A DNA stretch of 64,000 bases from Aegilops tauschii subsp. strangulata (lineage: Eukaryota > Streptophyta > Magnoliopsida > Poales > Poaceae). A program made the position numbers and the translations under genes. The notes under the pieces were generated by a model. The model saw only the letters and a list, made by a program, of their open reading frames with translations, was not told where the DNA came from and did not search any database. Below are positions 32,536 to 43,654 of this stretch, piece after piece; the stretch's first letter is position 1; every line of letters begins with the position of its first letter. Location of the stretch: assembly GCF_002575655.3 (NCBI RefSeq), contig NC_053035.3:372969792-373033791 (forward strand). The letters run 5' to 3'.

Positions 32536-33697
32536 AACACAAGGAGCAAGGCAAAGATTTGAATTTGAACTTGAATGCAAGTCATAAACTTTGAACTTTA
32601 AAGATTTGTAATAAGGATTCTGTCGTCAATTTGAAGTACTGTGAAAACTTGTAAGGTGTAATAATTCTATATGTAAACGTTGAATTTGAACTACAGAGAC
32701 AAACTTTGAATTTGAACCAACACTTCAATCCATTCCCCTGTGGTGTGAGTTGCAAAGTTTGCTGAACTATTATAAACGTTAGGGTGATCAATCCGATCTC
32801 TTTTGCGTCTACAAAACTTGTAGTCATGAGAAATGTGCTCCAAATGAGCTCCCAAGCTAGGGTAAAAACCACGTTTACCATATGAAAATGGAAAACTAAG
32901 TTCAGATCCTTCTTATTCACTTTGAAATCAAGCTTTGGTGAATTTTTTGTTTTTTTAATTCAAAAACCAAAGGGAAACCCTACCTCCTCTCCTTGGTCTC
33001 TATGAAACGTTGTACATGATAGCTCATATGTGTGAAGGTTTCTTCATGAAAATGTCCATAGACAAAGTTTATGATTTTTTGTTGGCAACATGTCACACAA
33101 GACAACATTGTGCGCAGGTTTTATATATTTTTAATTTTTTTTAATTAATGGTGCTCATTTTACCTCGATCGTGCTAGCTAGGTTTTTTTCTCTAAATGTA
33201 TGTATACCAAGTTTAGTATTTTTCCATGTTAGTGTGTCCTATAAAACGACGAACGGCGAAGGTTTCATATTTTTTCGATTTTTTAAATTATTTATGCTCA
33301 GTCAAAGCCTTTGAAACCCCGTTGACCAGCTCAAAACCCCTCTAAACCCCGCGGGGTTTTGCCTAACCCTAGCTCCGAACGTCAGCCGTCCGATCATACC
33401 CTAGCGCCAAGCGAGAGCCCTCAGATGTGGTCTTCTAGAAGTAATTACGAGGGCAGGCTGCGACGAGGCTCCGCGCCGTTGGATCACATGGACGGCTCCG
33501 CATCGTTGGATCGTGGGGCGATCCGCGAGAGGCGATCCGCGAGACTTGTTGGTTGTGCCTCCCCTTTCTTCGGGTACCCCTTTATTCTGGTGCTTATTCT
33601 GCAGCGACGAGAGGAGCCACTCCTCCTCTGCTACTTCTTCTCCGGCGACGAGAGGAGCCACTCCTCTGCTTCTTCTTCTCTGGCGACTTTGGGCGAT
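32536..33697 (+). other. MULE interior: transposase 3' region and GRF-gene promoter region
   Basis: No motif-bearing frame occurs between the transposase stop and the GRF ATG. The first 200 bp look like 3' UTR, with repeated GAATTTGAACT words. The last 300 bp are GC-rich and contain repeated GGAGCCACTCCTC and TCTTCTCCGGCGACGAGAGG units, probably leader sequence. Confidence 0.5.
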
Positions 33698-34157
33698 ATG
33701 TCGAGCTCCACTTCAGCCTCCCGCCCCTCGTGGACCCAGTATGGTCCACTTCCCATGGAGCAATGTTCTGACTGCCCATGCAGCGCGCCACTGATCTGGT
33801 TGACTTCGAAGGAGGTCAAGAATGGCAACTATGGGCGCGAGTTCGTGAAATGCGAGAGCAAGCCAGAGGGGCAGGTTAGATCTCATGATTTTTCTCTGAT
33901 TTCTTTTTCTATTTGCTTTTAATTCTTTTTCGATCTAGGATTTAGGGTTCATTTTTTCGATTCAGATCGTGAAGAAATGCACACATTTTGAATGGCTGGA
34001 TGACTACGTTAAGCGGATTCAATTCAATGGGGGCCCAACCCGGGAGCTCAATCTGCCGTCAGCAACAATGAATTTGGTCTCTCAAAGTGTTGATCTAACA
34101 GTTGGGGATGCAGATCTGAAGGGGGAAATAAAGAAGATGAACAAGAACTTGAAGTAG
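33698..34157 (+). pseudogene. GRF-type zinc-finger gene carried by the MULE
   Basis: The ATG at 33698 starts [20 protein letters not shown]. Exon 1 (to 33874) encodes [15 protein letters not shown] and [18 protein letters not shown]. The intron 33875-33965 has GTTAGA...ATTCAG boundaries. Exon 2 gives IVKKCTHFEWLDDYVKRIQF. The spaced Cys residues with GREFVKC and CTHFEW match the GRF zinc finger (named for its Gly-Arg-Phe motif), which in other proteins binds single-stranded nucleic acid. The frame ends at TAG 34155-34157, with a second TAG 18 bp on. Both follow Lys codons where CAG to TAG would fit, and a hydrophobic stretch lies beyond, so the full protein may have had a membrane-anchored tail. 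The gene is on the transposase strand, about 1.2 kb downstream of it. Confidence 0.82.
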
Positions 34158-35534
34158 ATGATTCAATTGAACAAGTAGGCCAATCTGATAGCTTTTAGGA
34201 TTTTATCCCTTTTATTTTTGTGTAGTTGCTCTAGGATTTGCTTACTTGCTGGTCATCACTCGTTAGAGATGTTATTAGTGTGGTGTCATGTGCTCTAGGA
34301 TTTGGTTAATTTGTGGATCATGTGCTCTACAATTTTCTTAACTTTGTGGATCATGTGCTCTATGCTTTGTGTTGCTTAATTTGTGAATCATGTGCTCTAT
34401 GCTCTGTGTTGCTTAATTTGTGGATCATGTCAGTTTCGGGTACCCGTCAGTTTTGTCAGACAACACCGACCACAGAAGAAAAAAACCGTAGTTCTAGGGC
34501 CTAAATTGAAACTAAGCTCTGGTTGGGCCGTCTCATCGCGTTGAGTGTTGAAGGCCCACGCGCTGGCTCTGTTTTTAACCTTGATTATTACCATGGTAAA
34601 TCCATGGTTTGCCATGCCGAACAAAAATAGTGCATGATAGTAAATCGATTTATTGTTGGACTTGCACATGTCAAATTTATTTGTCCATATCATGGCAATT
34701 TCCTTCTGTATATAGCCTACGGCACAACACTTTCATGTTTGGGTTCATTTTTTGACATGCGGGTATTATAAACAAGTTTTTGTTGCAAGAAAAATATTGT
34801 ATACACGATTTTTAGTTTTTGTTTTTTATTAAGAAGTAGCTCAGCTACGGCACCATATCCTTCAACCGATATCTCACGTAGCAAGCATACATCCATAACA
34901 TAAAAAGTAGCAACCATAGCATACTTCTTACATAAAACATAATGTACCCTAAACCATAGCATAGTCCACAAATTATTCAAAAATTAGGTTGTTTTTGTTC
35001 ATACAATATTCGGAATAGGGCCACCAACAATTCAAAAAAATTAGCTTTTCTTCTTCTTCTTTTCAACATCAACATGGCTCATTTTTCTAGCTTTAGTTTC
35101 CTTTTTGACACTTCAACTACTCCATTATCCACGCGTGTGAAAACTTGACCCTACTCTAAATGGGCGAAAACTTGCTGGTTTTCATTGAGGAATACTCAAT
35201 CATTGATTGATTTAGCAGAAGGGCTCGTGTACGGCACCATATCCATCTAGCGATTTATCTCACGTCAAATAAGTTAGAAATAGCAAGCAAAAACACTGAT
35301 AACCAACGACATATCAAATAAGGGTAGCGTTTCTAAAAAAAATCAACTCAGGGTAGCAAGCATAACAAAGTTCTTAGGGAGGGGATAACACGACAGAGAT
35401 TAAAAGTTCACGGTACAATCAACGACATAATTAAGATAGAAATATATAAAATATAAAAAGCCCTAACACCCTAGGGCAAGAAAAGCTCACGATCGAGACC
35501 GGGACTTCACCACCATCTTCACTGTGCCTTCTCT
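34158..35534. other. MULE interior without recognised gene
   Basis: The first 300 bp contain repeated GGATCATGTGCTCTA-type words (34240-34435) around the expected 3' end of the GRF gene. The rest is AT-rich with no recognised frame. Confidence 0.45.
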
Positions 35535-35959
35535 TCACTGCTCCCTCTCTATGCCGTCCTGGCCGATGTAGTAGGGAAGGCTATGCATACCATCGCGGGT
35601 GGGGAAGATGCAGTCGAAGTTTGTGAAGATGTTGTGGGTTGTGAATGCAATGAATTCGCATCCACACCAAAACACCTTACCGAGGAGGTGGTACGCATCA
35701 AATCTGTTGGTGAAGGTGACGGTGAGCCCTATCGGCGGAGTCTTGGAGTTTGGACGCACTTCATCCAGTCGGACATCACCGGCGAGCCCGCCGGGAGGTG
35801 GGTGAAGCCTGCACGGAGGAACCACTCGGCAAACCCCCTTGCACCCCTCCAGCGTGAGAACACCCACACTCAGAGCCTCCTCTCCACGACGACGCCGGTC
35901 GGATACCGTCTCTCTGGCACGGTCCGTGGGAGCTCGAAGGTGGGGCCGTTGTACTGCAT
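35535..35959 (-). pseudogene. Unrecognised ORF on the minus strand of the MULE
   Basis: The ATG at 35959 begins MQYNGPTFELPRTVPERRYP and reaches a TGA at 35870. The next frame then stays open for 110 codons and looks protein-like (PIGLTVTFTNRFDAYHLLGK, VFWCGCEFIAFTTHNIFTNF, DCIFPTRDGMHSLPYYIG). One frameshift near 35870-35900 would link them into a protein of about 140 residues. A TATTTAAAT box sits about 95 bp upstream, on the minus strand at 36052-36060. I do not recognise a domain. It could be a third MULE gene or a captured host gene fragment. Confidence 0.45.
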
Positions 35960-36051
35960 CCTCGCCTCGCTTTGAGAGTGCTCTGGGTTTTGGTGAAGAA
36001 GAGAAGGGGGTGGCGCAAATGGATGTGTGGAGAATAGGTGGAGGGGTGGTG

Positions 36052-36060
36052 ATTTAAATA
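36052..36060 (-). promoter_or_regulatory. TATA-like box of the minus-strand MULE ORF
   Basis: The minus strand reads TATTTAAAT, followed by a C-rich, CACC-rich leader and the ATG at 35959. Spacing and composition fit a plant core promoter. Confidence 0.45.
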
Positions 36061-36479
36061 GGGAAAGGGGAAGGGAAGTGGAGTGGCACCGGCCGCGCTT
36101 TGGATTTGCTACGTTCAAACGAGCCGCGTCGATCGATATTCCACTTTAATTGCCAAAAGGTTTTAATTGCCACTTTGAATAGATGTGAGTGGATTGAAAA
36201 GTGTGAAACAATGCTCTACATCGAGGAGACACGCGTGGGAGATGATACGAACCACCGGCAGCAACCGTCCCTGCGTCCGTGGCGGCTCGCGTGAAAATGA
36301 GGCCGGTCAGCGTCCGTGGCGGCTCGCGTGAAAAAGAGGCCGGTCAGCGCATCGTGGCGGCGGGTGGTGGCGCATGCAGGTAGGCTAGCTGGACATGTCG
36401 TGCATGCATAACGGGCTTTCGTTGTTGCAGCGCGCGCACGGCCCAAGTCTAACCATAGCCCAACAGGCTAACAGCGGCA

Positions 36480-36699
36480 CCGTCCGCCGCGACCCCACTC
36501 ATCAGGTCCAACGGGCGACACAGTCAGCGCGGCCCCACTTGTCAGAGTTAACGGTCAAAGCACTGACCCGACGGCATCCACCGTTTGTGACCAGTTATGA
36601 GGGTTTTGGGCAAGGGAGTGGGGAAAAGTGAGCAAAAGTTAAGAGCGTGGGGATGAATGAGTATGGCTATGGAACCAGGGGCACAGATGTAAAAAACCC
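36480..36699 (-). repeat. MULE right terminal inverted repeat
   Basis: Complement of the left repeat, including shared blocks AAGAGCGTG, GAGCAAAAGTTAAGAGC and a CGGCC-rich inner part. TTATTGGAA follows directly. Confidence 0.9.
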
Positions 36700-36708
36700 T
36701 TATTGGAA

Positions 36709-37864
36709 TGGCATAAAGTTGGTCAGCAACCCTCTAATCTAAAGGATAAAAGAAGACGACACACTCAATTTTCTACTGACAAATTCTCGTAAGAGGGGAT
36801 ACATCATGGATCGTGTGTGGAATCAATGAAAATGATAAGCCAAATTTACCACCCAAATACCAATGAGAGACGAGCCCGTGTTTCACTTGTTATTTGACTC
36901 TAGGACCGGTTGGACTATCTGTCTAATATCTGGCCATTATCTGACTTGGTAACAGAAGTCTATGTAAAGTCACATAATTGTTAGATATTACCCAAATAAT
37001 CTGACTAGTTAGACTATCTTACTTGATGACAGTAGCCTCTCTAAAGTCAAATAATCGTTGGATATTGCCGAGATAATCCGACTTTGCCAGAATGAACATA
37101 AAGGGCAGAAAACTAGGAGACATATAAATAGCCGATTCTTCTCCATGGGTAAGGGGAACAAACTCCATTCCTCTTTCCTCCACTGATTCAAAGCTTCAAT
37201 ATTTGATTCCTATGTCTCTAGCCAACCAATACACAACATATTTCAGAAAGACAAGGAGGAAGACCCGATCTACCAATCCATCTTAAAAAACTCGAGTTTG
37301 TTGATTCGCATGAGATCCTAACAAATATTTTTACTCTTGGGTTTGTGGGGAACTCTACACAATTGGCGTTACTCGAGAGCTTCCAAGTCATGTGGTTGTG
37401 CTCCGGGCTCGTTTGCGACGTTTTGGAGCTTGCCCCAAAGAGCTAGTCGAAGGGAGCCAAAGCATTCATTGCTTGTGGTTCTAGGAGGAGAAGGTGAGAC
37501 ACTTGTTTTCGTGGGAGCATTCAATGTTCTCCCCTCTCCATTGGAGGTTAGCACACTCCAGGTGTGTGAACTTTGGACTACATCATCATCTCCACCACTT
37601 TCGCTTGTCTCTTTATGCAAGCTTTACTTTTTGTTTATACTTGCTTGTGTGTTGTCTTGTGTAGCTTACTAACTTGTTGCAACACATCATATAGGGTTGT
37701 ATCACCTAGTTGCATTTCTTGAGAACTTATATTTCCGCACTTTTGTGTAAAAGCAACTAAGAAAAGGATTTAATTTGGTAGTCACCTATTCAACACCCCT
37801 CCTCTAGGCGACATTATCGCCACTTAGATCCTTCAAAAATGTTCGACGGGATCGGATGACTCAC
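36709..37864. other. Flank between MULE and CACTA element 1
   Basis: Holds a tandem duplication (36910-37085). From about 37330 it holds DNA resembling the end of a copia LTR: GCTTGCCC-type leader words, then CCCTCCTCTAGGCGACATTA and GATCCTTCAAAA, where such LTRs normally meet the primer site. The primer site itself is not recognisable. No gene is present. Confidence 0.45.
36910..37085. repeat. Imperfect tandem duplication, about 98 and 78 bp
   Basis: Both units follow the order TTGGACTATCT or TTAGACTATCT, CTGACTTGGTAACAG or CTTACTTGATGACAG, TAAAGTCACATAAT or TAAAGTCAAATAAT, then GTTAGATATT or GTTGGATATT. Confidence 0.75.
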
Positions 37865-37879
37865 CACTACTAGGGAAAA

Positions 37880-38125
37880 CCCTAGCAGTAGCACGGGTAT
37901 TTTGCCTATCAGTAGCATGGGACGACGCGCTACTGATAAGCCGCTACAGCTAACTTGTAGCAGTAGCGCCTGTCGTCCCACGCTACTGCTATACATGGCT
38001 AGCAGTAGCGCGCTTTAGTGCAGATCGCTACTGCTAATATCTGCAACGCTTTTTAGCAGGAAGCGCTACTGGTAAGGAAGCGCTACTGCTAACCTTGTTC
38101 CCCTCGCTACTGCTAGTTTTATTAG
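37880..38125. repeat. CACTA 1 left subterminal repeats
   Basis: About a dozen copies of AGCAGTAGC / GCTACTGCT words within 250 bp of the end, the presumed binding sites for the CACTA DNA-binding protein. Confidence 0.9.
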
Positions 38126-38346
38126 TTTCTGTTTTTTCTGCATATTTGTTTTGTATTTGAATAGGCTTTATACAATAATCTTTAGCATATCATACACATA
38201 CAAATGTAATCATAGCATATACATACAAATAGTCTCATCAAATCATGTCATCACAATAATCATCATCCAACACAAAGTGGTCTCTCGTCATCATCTCAAA
38301 AATAGCGATACAAATCTCGATTACTTGCAACTACATCGTCATCCAT

Positions 38347-38550
38347 CTAAATAATGATATACGCGAGAAGAGCTATCACTTTGAGTGAGAGCGGAACTAT
38401 GCAGTACATGAGTTCGTATCCCTCTCTTGCATTAGCGTGAACCTAAACTAACTACTGCCTGTCGCTCAAAAACCGGAAACCGGTACATCTGGGCCTGACA
38501 CTCTGGCCACTCGTCGTATATATACTCCTGGCATAGCACTTCTTCGCCAT
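38347..38550 (-). pseudogene. Remnant of RNase H1 N-domain / membrane-tail gene in CACTA 1
   Basis: The minus-strand ATG at 38550 begins ATGGCGAAG like the intact gene of CACTA 2 (49291). A deletion follows. The next frame gives YDEWPECQAQMYRFP, matching the W-x-E-C-x-x-Q core of the RNase H1 hybrid-binding domain. The last 80 bases, in another frame, read YCIVPLSLKVIALLAYIII then TAG (38347-38349), matching the hydrophobic tail of the CACTA 2 protein. Frameshifts and deletions make it non-functional, but the position and order are the same as in CACTA 2. Confidence 0.8.
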
Positions 38551-38824
38551 CGATGATATATGCACCTGCATCGTCACATGAGTCGATGATATGCAACATA
38601 TATAGTTGAGCAACAGAAAGAGACAGACTTGGCAAAATAGAAGCAACATATCATAAGCATAAATAACAAAGTTGATCGTACCCAACATGCCCTAACTAGA
38701 GTGATCGTCATTAGTCGAGGAGGACAGTTTAATTACATCACAAATAAAGTTTCGTCGTGCATAACTCAAAGTTTCGTCATACAGAAAGTATGGACTAAAC
38801 GGACACATTGTCATATATCGACAA

Positions 38825-41800
38825 TCACTCCAACATGTAGTGCCATCCATCCAAGTCAGGGAGATAGTCCCTGAGCCTAGTGAACGGCTTCAGGTCGAGA
38901 CGCTGAGCGGCTACCCGTGTTCGGACGTCTTCCTGCGACATTTGTCCTTCTTCGTAGAACATCCCTGTTTTTCCGACGGCCTCCTTCATGATGATTTTGG
39001 CAAGTTCGCGCTGGATGTGATAGAACTCAGCTCGAAGTCAATGATCCTCGATATCTCCTACATTCTTTACCCATTGCAGAATATGGGCATCGCCGGATGT
39101 AGGTGACATGCGAAGGTTCTGGTGATCCCGTCTGTACTCCAGCATGTGGTGTAGGACATAAAATCCATCATTAAGAGAATCACTCGGTTGCTGGATGCAG
39201 CAGAAGTTGGTCTTATGGCCGAAGGCGGGCCTGCCGTCCCTTCTCTTCTTGTCCTTGACCTCTCCACCCCGTGCGTCATAATAAAACATAGCACTGTCGA
39301 GAACATACTTGATCTGGGTGTAATCCTTTTTGTTAATGTTCTTCGACGAGTCCAAGTAAAGAGCGTGGGAGTATCGGGGGTAGAGGATGATGAGGATGGC
39401 GCGCCCGCCGTTGCGCAAAATAAGTACACCTAAAATTAATTAGCCTCCACCATGCAAATGAATGATTGAAATCGAAGGAAGGATATCCGCGCGGATGACT
39501 TACAGGGGATGATAAGGCACGAGATCGCCTCCTTGTCCTTATTGGCGAGCATGAAATTGATGATGTATTCCCTCGCGTATTCACGGTGCTTTGCGCAGAC
39601 TCCCAAGAAGCCCTCGTGCATGAAGTATGGGTCAACGACATAGATATGAGGTATCTGCTCAACCCCGATGTTGTAGTTCATGTGCAAGGCATAAAGGCGG
39701 ACAAACGTAAAATCCTGCTTCTTCACGTGAAACATGTCGAATATGTAATCGAATCGAAGGAAGAACTTCTCCGCGGGGAATGTGTCGACGTACAACAATT
39801 GCCGCGGAACGTTAACCACGTAGAGTGGGTATCCTGGATCTTTCGAGGCGATGGGGCCTTTCTTTATCCGCAGCACATCATCATGAAGTCTCCTTAGATC
39901 GCCGAATCTGGCCCCTAGCGCTGCTTCAGGTAGGATTGGTTGACCGGGGATATGCCATTTTTCTGCACCGGGGATATCTATACGGTCTTGAACCTGAGGC
40001 TGCTGAGGCGGCTGGATCATAGAAGCAGCTTTTTTGCCTTTCCTCGGTCTCTTCCTAGACTTATTTACTACCGGAAGGTCGTCCATAATACGTTCAACCT
40101 CCGGAGACGGCAATTCAGGCACCGACTCATGATGCTCAAACCCTAAGTAGGCGCCAGTATTGACATACTGTTGAGTGCCATCGTCATCGTCATCCTCATC
40201 TATGGCGATGTCTCCAGCGACTAGTGGAGCCTTTTCTTCACCCCCTCCGCTATCACCCAGCACGACAGTCAACGCTAATTGGGTAGGTGAGGTGTTGATG
40301 TTCATACCTAACTGCGTGCTCGTGGGTGTGCTCCCGGCCGCCTCCAGACGAAGCAGACTCTTTGGCCACAACAGGACCCACCCATTGCAACAATCACCAA
40401 GCCACCGCGGGGTCTCGTCGTCATCCCCCACTAGTACTAGAGGAGCCAAATTCTCGTGGCCCGGTTTGACACTGGCCATGGAAACCTTGAAGACGTCCGG
40501 GGGGATCGGCCGGCTGTGGAACAATGGTTCCTTCGGCTCCATTATCATCACCTTCCCCATGTCCACCTTCTGGTCGCCGATGGTGTACAATATGGTGCAC
40601 GGGGTTTCGTCGGCCTGCAAAGAAAATCTGCGACGTGAGACATCCGAAAGGCAACGAAAACGTGAGATTATACATTTATTGAAGGGGGGCGGTGTGACAG
40701 ATACCATGAGGGCGTCGAGCTCAGCCAAAGACGAAGCACCGCCGAGCACGTCCGGTGCTGGAGCCGGTGCGGGAGCTGGTGCAGCTGCAGGTGCTGGTGC
40801 AACGCTAGTCGAGCCGCTCCCCAAGAAGTCAGCAAGGGGAAAGTCCGTGCATTTCTTTATGGATTTTGCCTGCTCCAATTGAAAACGGCCGGAACCAAGG
40901 AAGTAGACATATCTACAAGCACCTGTTTTGCGACAGCTACCACTGTTGCGACTGTCTCGGATGATTTCTTCTCAACCGCAATCTCAACCTTCTTGTCGAT
41001 GTTTTCTTTAGTTAACCTCCGTCTTTCCTTTCTCTCCTCCATGGTCTCACGGTAGTACTTCTTCCACGTGGCGCCGTCTTCGACACCGTGCACGCGTCCA
41101 TACAACGGTCGAGTCTCCACCGGGAGTCGTTTCAATATGTTCAACGCCCGGTTGAATGGAGTGTCCCACTTGGGCCTCGCCAACGCCTCAGACGGCGAGT
41201 CGCTTTCGGCCGCAATCCTGTGCTGCTCTCTGTGCAAAAGGCACAAGGATCGTTTACAAATATGACTAACGTGTAGTCGAATTGATCAGAAACTAAAATT
41301 ACCAGCAGTCTCATGAACTCCGTCGTGACCGCGTTCGTCTCGAAAACCTTCTTCACTGGGTCCCAATGGTGCTGGGCCCTAAGGACGTCACGCTCCTGCG
41401 GGACGGTGAACTCCGCCATGGGGTCTGGGATGCCAGACTCGCGGCTTCCGCGTCCTCCTTGGCCCATATGGACCTCTTCCCGCTATAACCACGGCTTCCG
41501 AGGTGGTGGCACCCAATGTTCCTCTGTTGAAGCCCCTTCATGTACTTCGACTTTTTTTTGGCAGCTTCGGCCTCGCAAGCTGCCTTGAATATTTCAAAGT
41601 GCTCTGCCGTGATTGTCGGCTTATCCTTTACAATCTCGGAGTAGGGTTCCTTTTTGTTGACGATCCGATATTTCACCCTTGATTTCCAGGCGGCCAATGC
41701 GTCGCTAAACTTGGTCATGGCGTGTTTGTTTATCTTCTTCATTGCCGGGTCCTTATCTGGATCTTTATAATCCTTTTCATTCCGGCCCGGGAACAAGAAC

Positions 41801-42267
41801 ATCTGGTGCAGCTTCTTTAGGAGGGAGGGCCTCATATTATCTATCTTCTGTAGTTTCTCATCATTGATGGTGGCGGTTGTCCGTATGATGCAGCCTATTT
41901 GATTCCCGTAGCACGCGCGCGCTTCCTCGGGCGCGTTTGGCTCAAAATTACGGTCGTCCACCTCCGTGACCACCAGTCTAGTAGTCCTGAGCTTGTTAGG
42001 AAGCAGTTGCCTCTTTGCTTTCGGTTCTATACCGTCTCCGCTAGTCCCGGCACCGGTCTCAGTCTGAGCGCCAGTCTCGATGCCGGTCTCAATCTCAGCG
42101 CCAGTCTCAGTCTCAGCGCCGGTCTCGATGTCGGTCTCAATCTCCAATGTGACAGGTGGACCCAGCAACATCAACTCTTGATTGTCGGCTTCCCTCGAAA
42201 ATTCTTCTGCCGCCAGGTAGACATTGTCGCAATCACCAGAACCCTGTCCTTCATCGTTGCTAGCCAT
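38825..42267 (-). pseudogene. CACTA 1 gene: Ptta/En/Spm-like domain plus Ulp1-like domain
   Basis: The ATG at 42267 begins MASNDEGQGSGDCDNVYLAA. It continues with a repeated ET(G/D)(A/I)E-type stretch and a domain typical of plant CACTA accessory proteins (HHLGSRGYSGKRSIWAKEDA, then LRAQHHWDPVKK). An intron 41230-41302 and a 90-bp in-frame intron 40615-40704 have GT-AG boundaries. A Pro-Ala run (APAPAAAPAPAPAPAP) precedes a long middle region. The C-terminal part resembles Ulp1/C48 cysteine proteases: SHALYLDSS keeps the Asp strand, and FCCIQQPSDS then LNDGFYVLHHM is the Gln...Asp-Cys-Gly segment with Asp where Cys is expected (39158-39169). Breaks: frameshifts near 41440, 40860 and 39520, and TGA after NVGDIEDH near 39035. 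The protein ends DLDGWHYMLE at 38825. Its biochemical role is unknown; the Ulp1 likeness is structural inference. Confidence 0.82.
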
Positions 42268-43654
42268 GTTTCCTACGATTAAATCTAGTCAATTAATTCT
42301 AGACCTAATAAAATGAATAATGACATAAAAAAGGCCTATGCTTTGCAGGAATGTTGACTCCTTCCCGGTGCGGCAAATTGCGGGGACTCGATATGTCCTA
42401 GTTTGTAGCACAAGTCATGCCGAAATTCATGGAAAATTTTGGCATGACCTTTGCTAAAAAGTGGACAAATCGAGCACGTGAAATTTGCCGGAACGGAAAT
42501 GTATCAACATTCCGGCAAAACATAGGCCACCCGCGCTTCAATCCCTGGAAACAACAAAAGGCCACATGGGCACAATCGAACCACTTCAATGAAACGATAT
42601 AACATGACCACTTCAATTAAAAGATAAATTCAACAATAAAAGTCTAGGAAGGATCATCTTTAAAATAAAACTTGCCTAAATTCTTTTCCTAGAAAAATAG
42701 TGGTCTTTTCAAAAATCAAAAACCTTTGCAAAATGACATCACTAAACACTTCTCTGCGTAGGACAGAACCCAAATTCTGTTCTAGCTATTCCTCTCTCTC
42801 TCACACACACACACACATTATTTTCTCTAACGCTTCTCTGCCTAGGACAGAACCCAATTAAAATTGCAAAGGAACTCCATTTCTCTAACCCTTATCACCT
42901 AATGCGATAAAATAAATTTTTCCTCTAACCTAGCGAACCTAGTTAACCTAGCTTGTTAACCTAACGAACGTAATTAACCTAGCTATTTAACCTAGTTAGT
43001 TAACCTGGCTTGTTAACATAACGAACCTAATTAACCTAGTTAGTTAACCTAGCTAGTTAACCTAGTTTACCTAGATAATTAACCTAATTAAAGTAGTTAA
43101 CCTAGCTAGTTCTCTCTCAAAGCCCTAACTAAAATTTTGCACTAACCTAGATAATTAACCTAATTAAACTAGTTAACCTAACTAGTTCTCTGTCAAAGCC
43201 CTAACTAAATTTTTGCACTAACCTAGATAATTAACCTAATTAAACTAGTTAACCTAGCTAGCTAGTTCTCTGTCCAATGTTTGTGCTATGCATGAGAGAG
43301 AGAGAGGAGGGGTGGGGGCTTACAGAGGATGGCTCCGGTCGTGGCGAGGGAGGCAGTGGTGGCGAGGGAGGAAGGGGCGTCTCCGGTGACGGCGAGGGAG
43401 GCACTTGTGGTGAAGGAGGCAGGGCGTCAAGGGTGGCTCCGCTGGCGCCAAGGGCGGCTCCGGTAGCGTTGATGAGGCAGCGCGGCTCCAGTGGCATTGA
43501 CGGCGCGCGGCTCTGGTGGCTCCGGGGGCGTTGACGTCGGCAGGAGACGGCGCCGAAGTAGGGCGACGGCGAATTGGGGAGACCACCGCGAAGTGCTGCG
43601 AGAGATTTGGGGGAGAAGTGGTGGCCGGGGGGAAACTGCTTTTAGGTTAAGTAA
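42268..43654. other. CACTA 1 upstream region with a satellite-like tract
   Basis: No gene was recognised. It contains a (CA)n run near 42803-42818, a tandem tract of AACCTAGCTAGTT-type words (42905-43262) and a GC-rich block (43320-43620). The GC-rich block is probably the promoter/first-exon region of the minus-strand gene. Confidence 0.5.
42905..43262. repeat. Tandem tract of TTAACCTAG(C/T)TAG words
   Basis: Units of 10-13 bp built on TTAACCTAG or TTAACCTAACGAAC recur over about 350 bp, with two larger near-identical blocks near 43085-43150 and 43150-43210 (both include TAGATAATTAACCTAATTAA). It resembles, but is not, plant telomere repeat. Confidence 0.85.

Larger units (their letters stand above)
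20053..36699 (+). mobile_element. Multi-gene Mutator-like element (MULE) with nested copia
   Basis: The 9-bp duplication TTATTGGAA lies on both sides (20044-20052, 36700-36708). The ends are about 200-bp inverted repeats: GGGATTTTTATTTTTGTGCC on the left pairs with GGGTTTTTTACATCTGTGCC on the complement of the right, and CACGCTCTTAACTTTTGCTC is shared exactly. It encodes a mudrA-type transposase (20431-32535), a GRF zinc-finger protein (33698-34157) and an unrecognised antisense ORF (35535-35959). The total is 16,647 bp, of which 8,690 bp are the nested copia and its duplicated TAAAT, so the original element was about 7.96 kb. Every coding frame has stops or frameshifts, so this copy is dead, but its architecture is complete. 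Confidence 0.95.

Noticed and set aside
37330..37864. Intact copia 5' LTR end with primer site
   Set aside because: The CCCTCCTCTAGGCGACATTA and GATCCTTCA words fit an LTR end, but no TGGTATCAGAGC-like primer site follows and no LTR start was found. It is left as a diverged fragment.
40175..40882. 235-codon plus-strand frame
   Set aside because: It is antisense to the CACTA 1 gene, which has spliced homology with CACTA 2. The plus frame's Ser/Pro/Ala composition mirrors the opposite strand.
42905..43262. Possible interstitial telomere repeat
   Set aside because: The unit is TTAACCTAG-like, not TTTAGGG/CCCTAAA, and is irregular.
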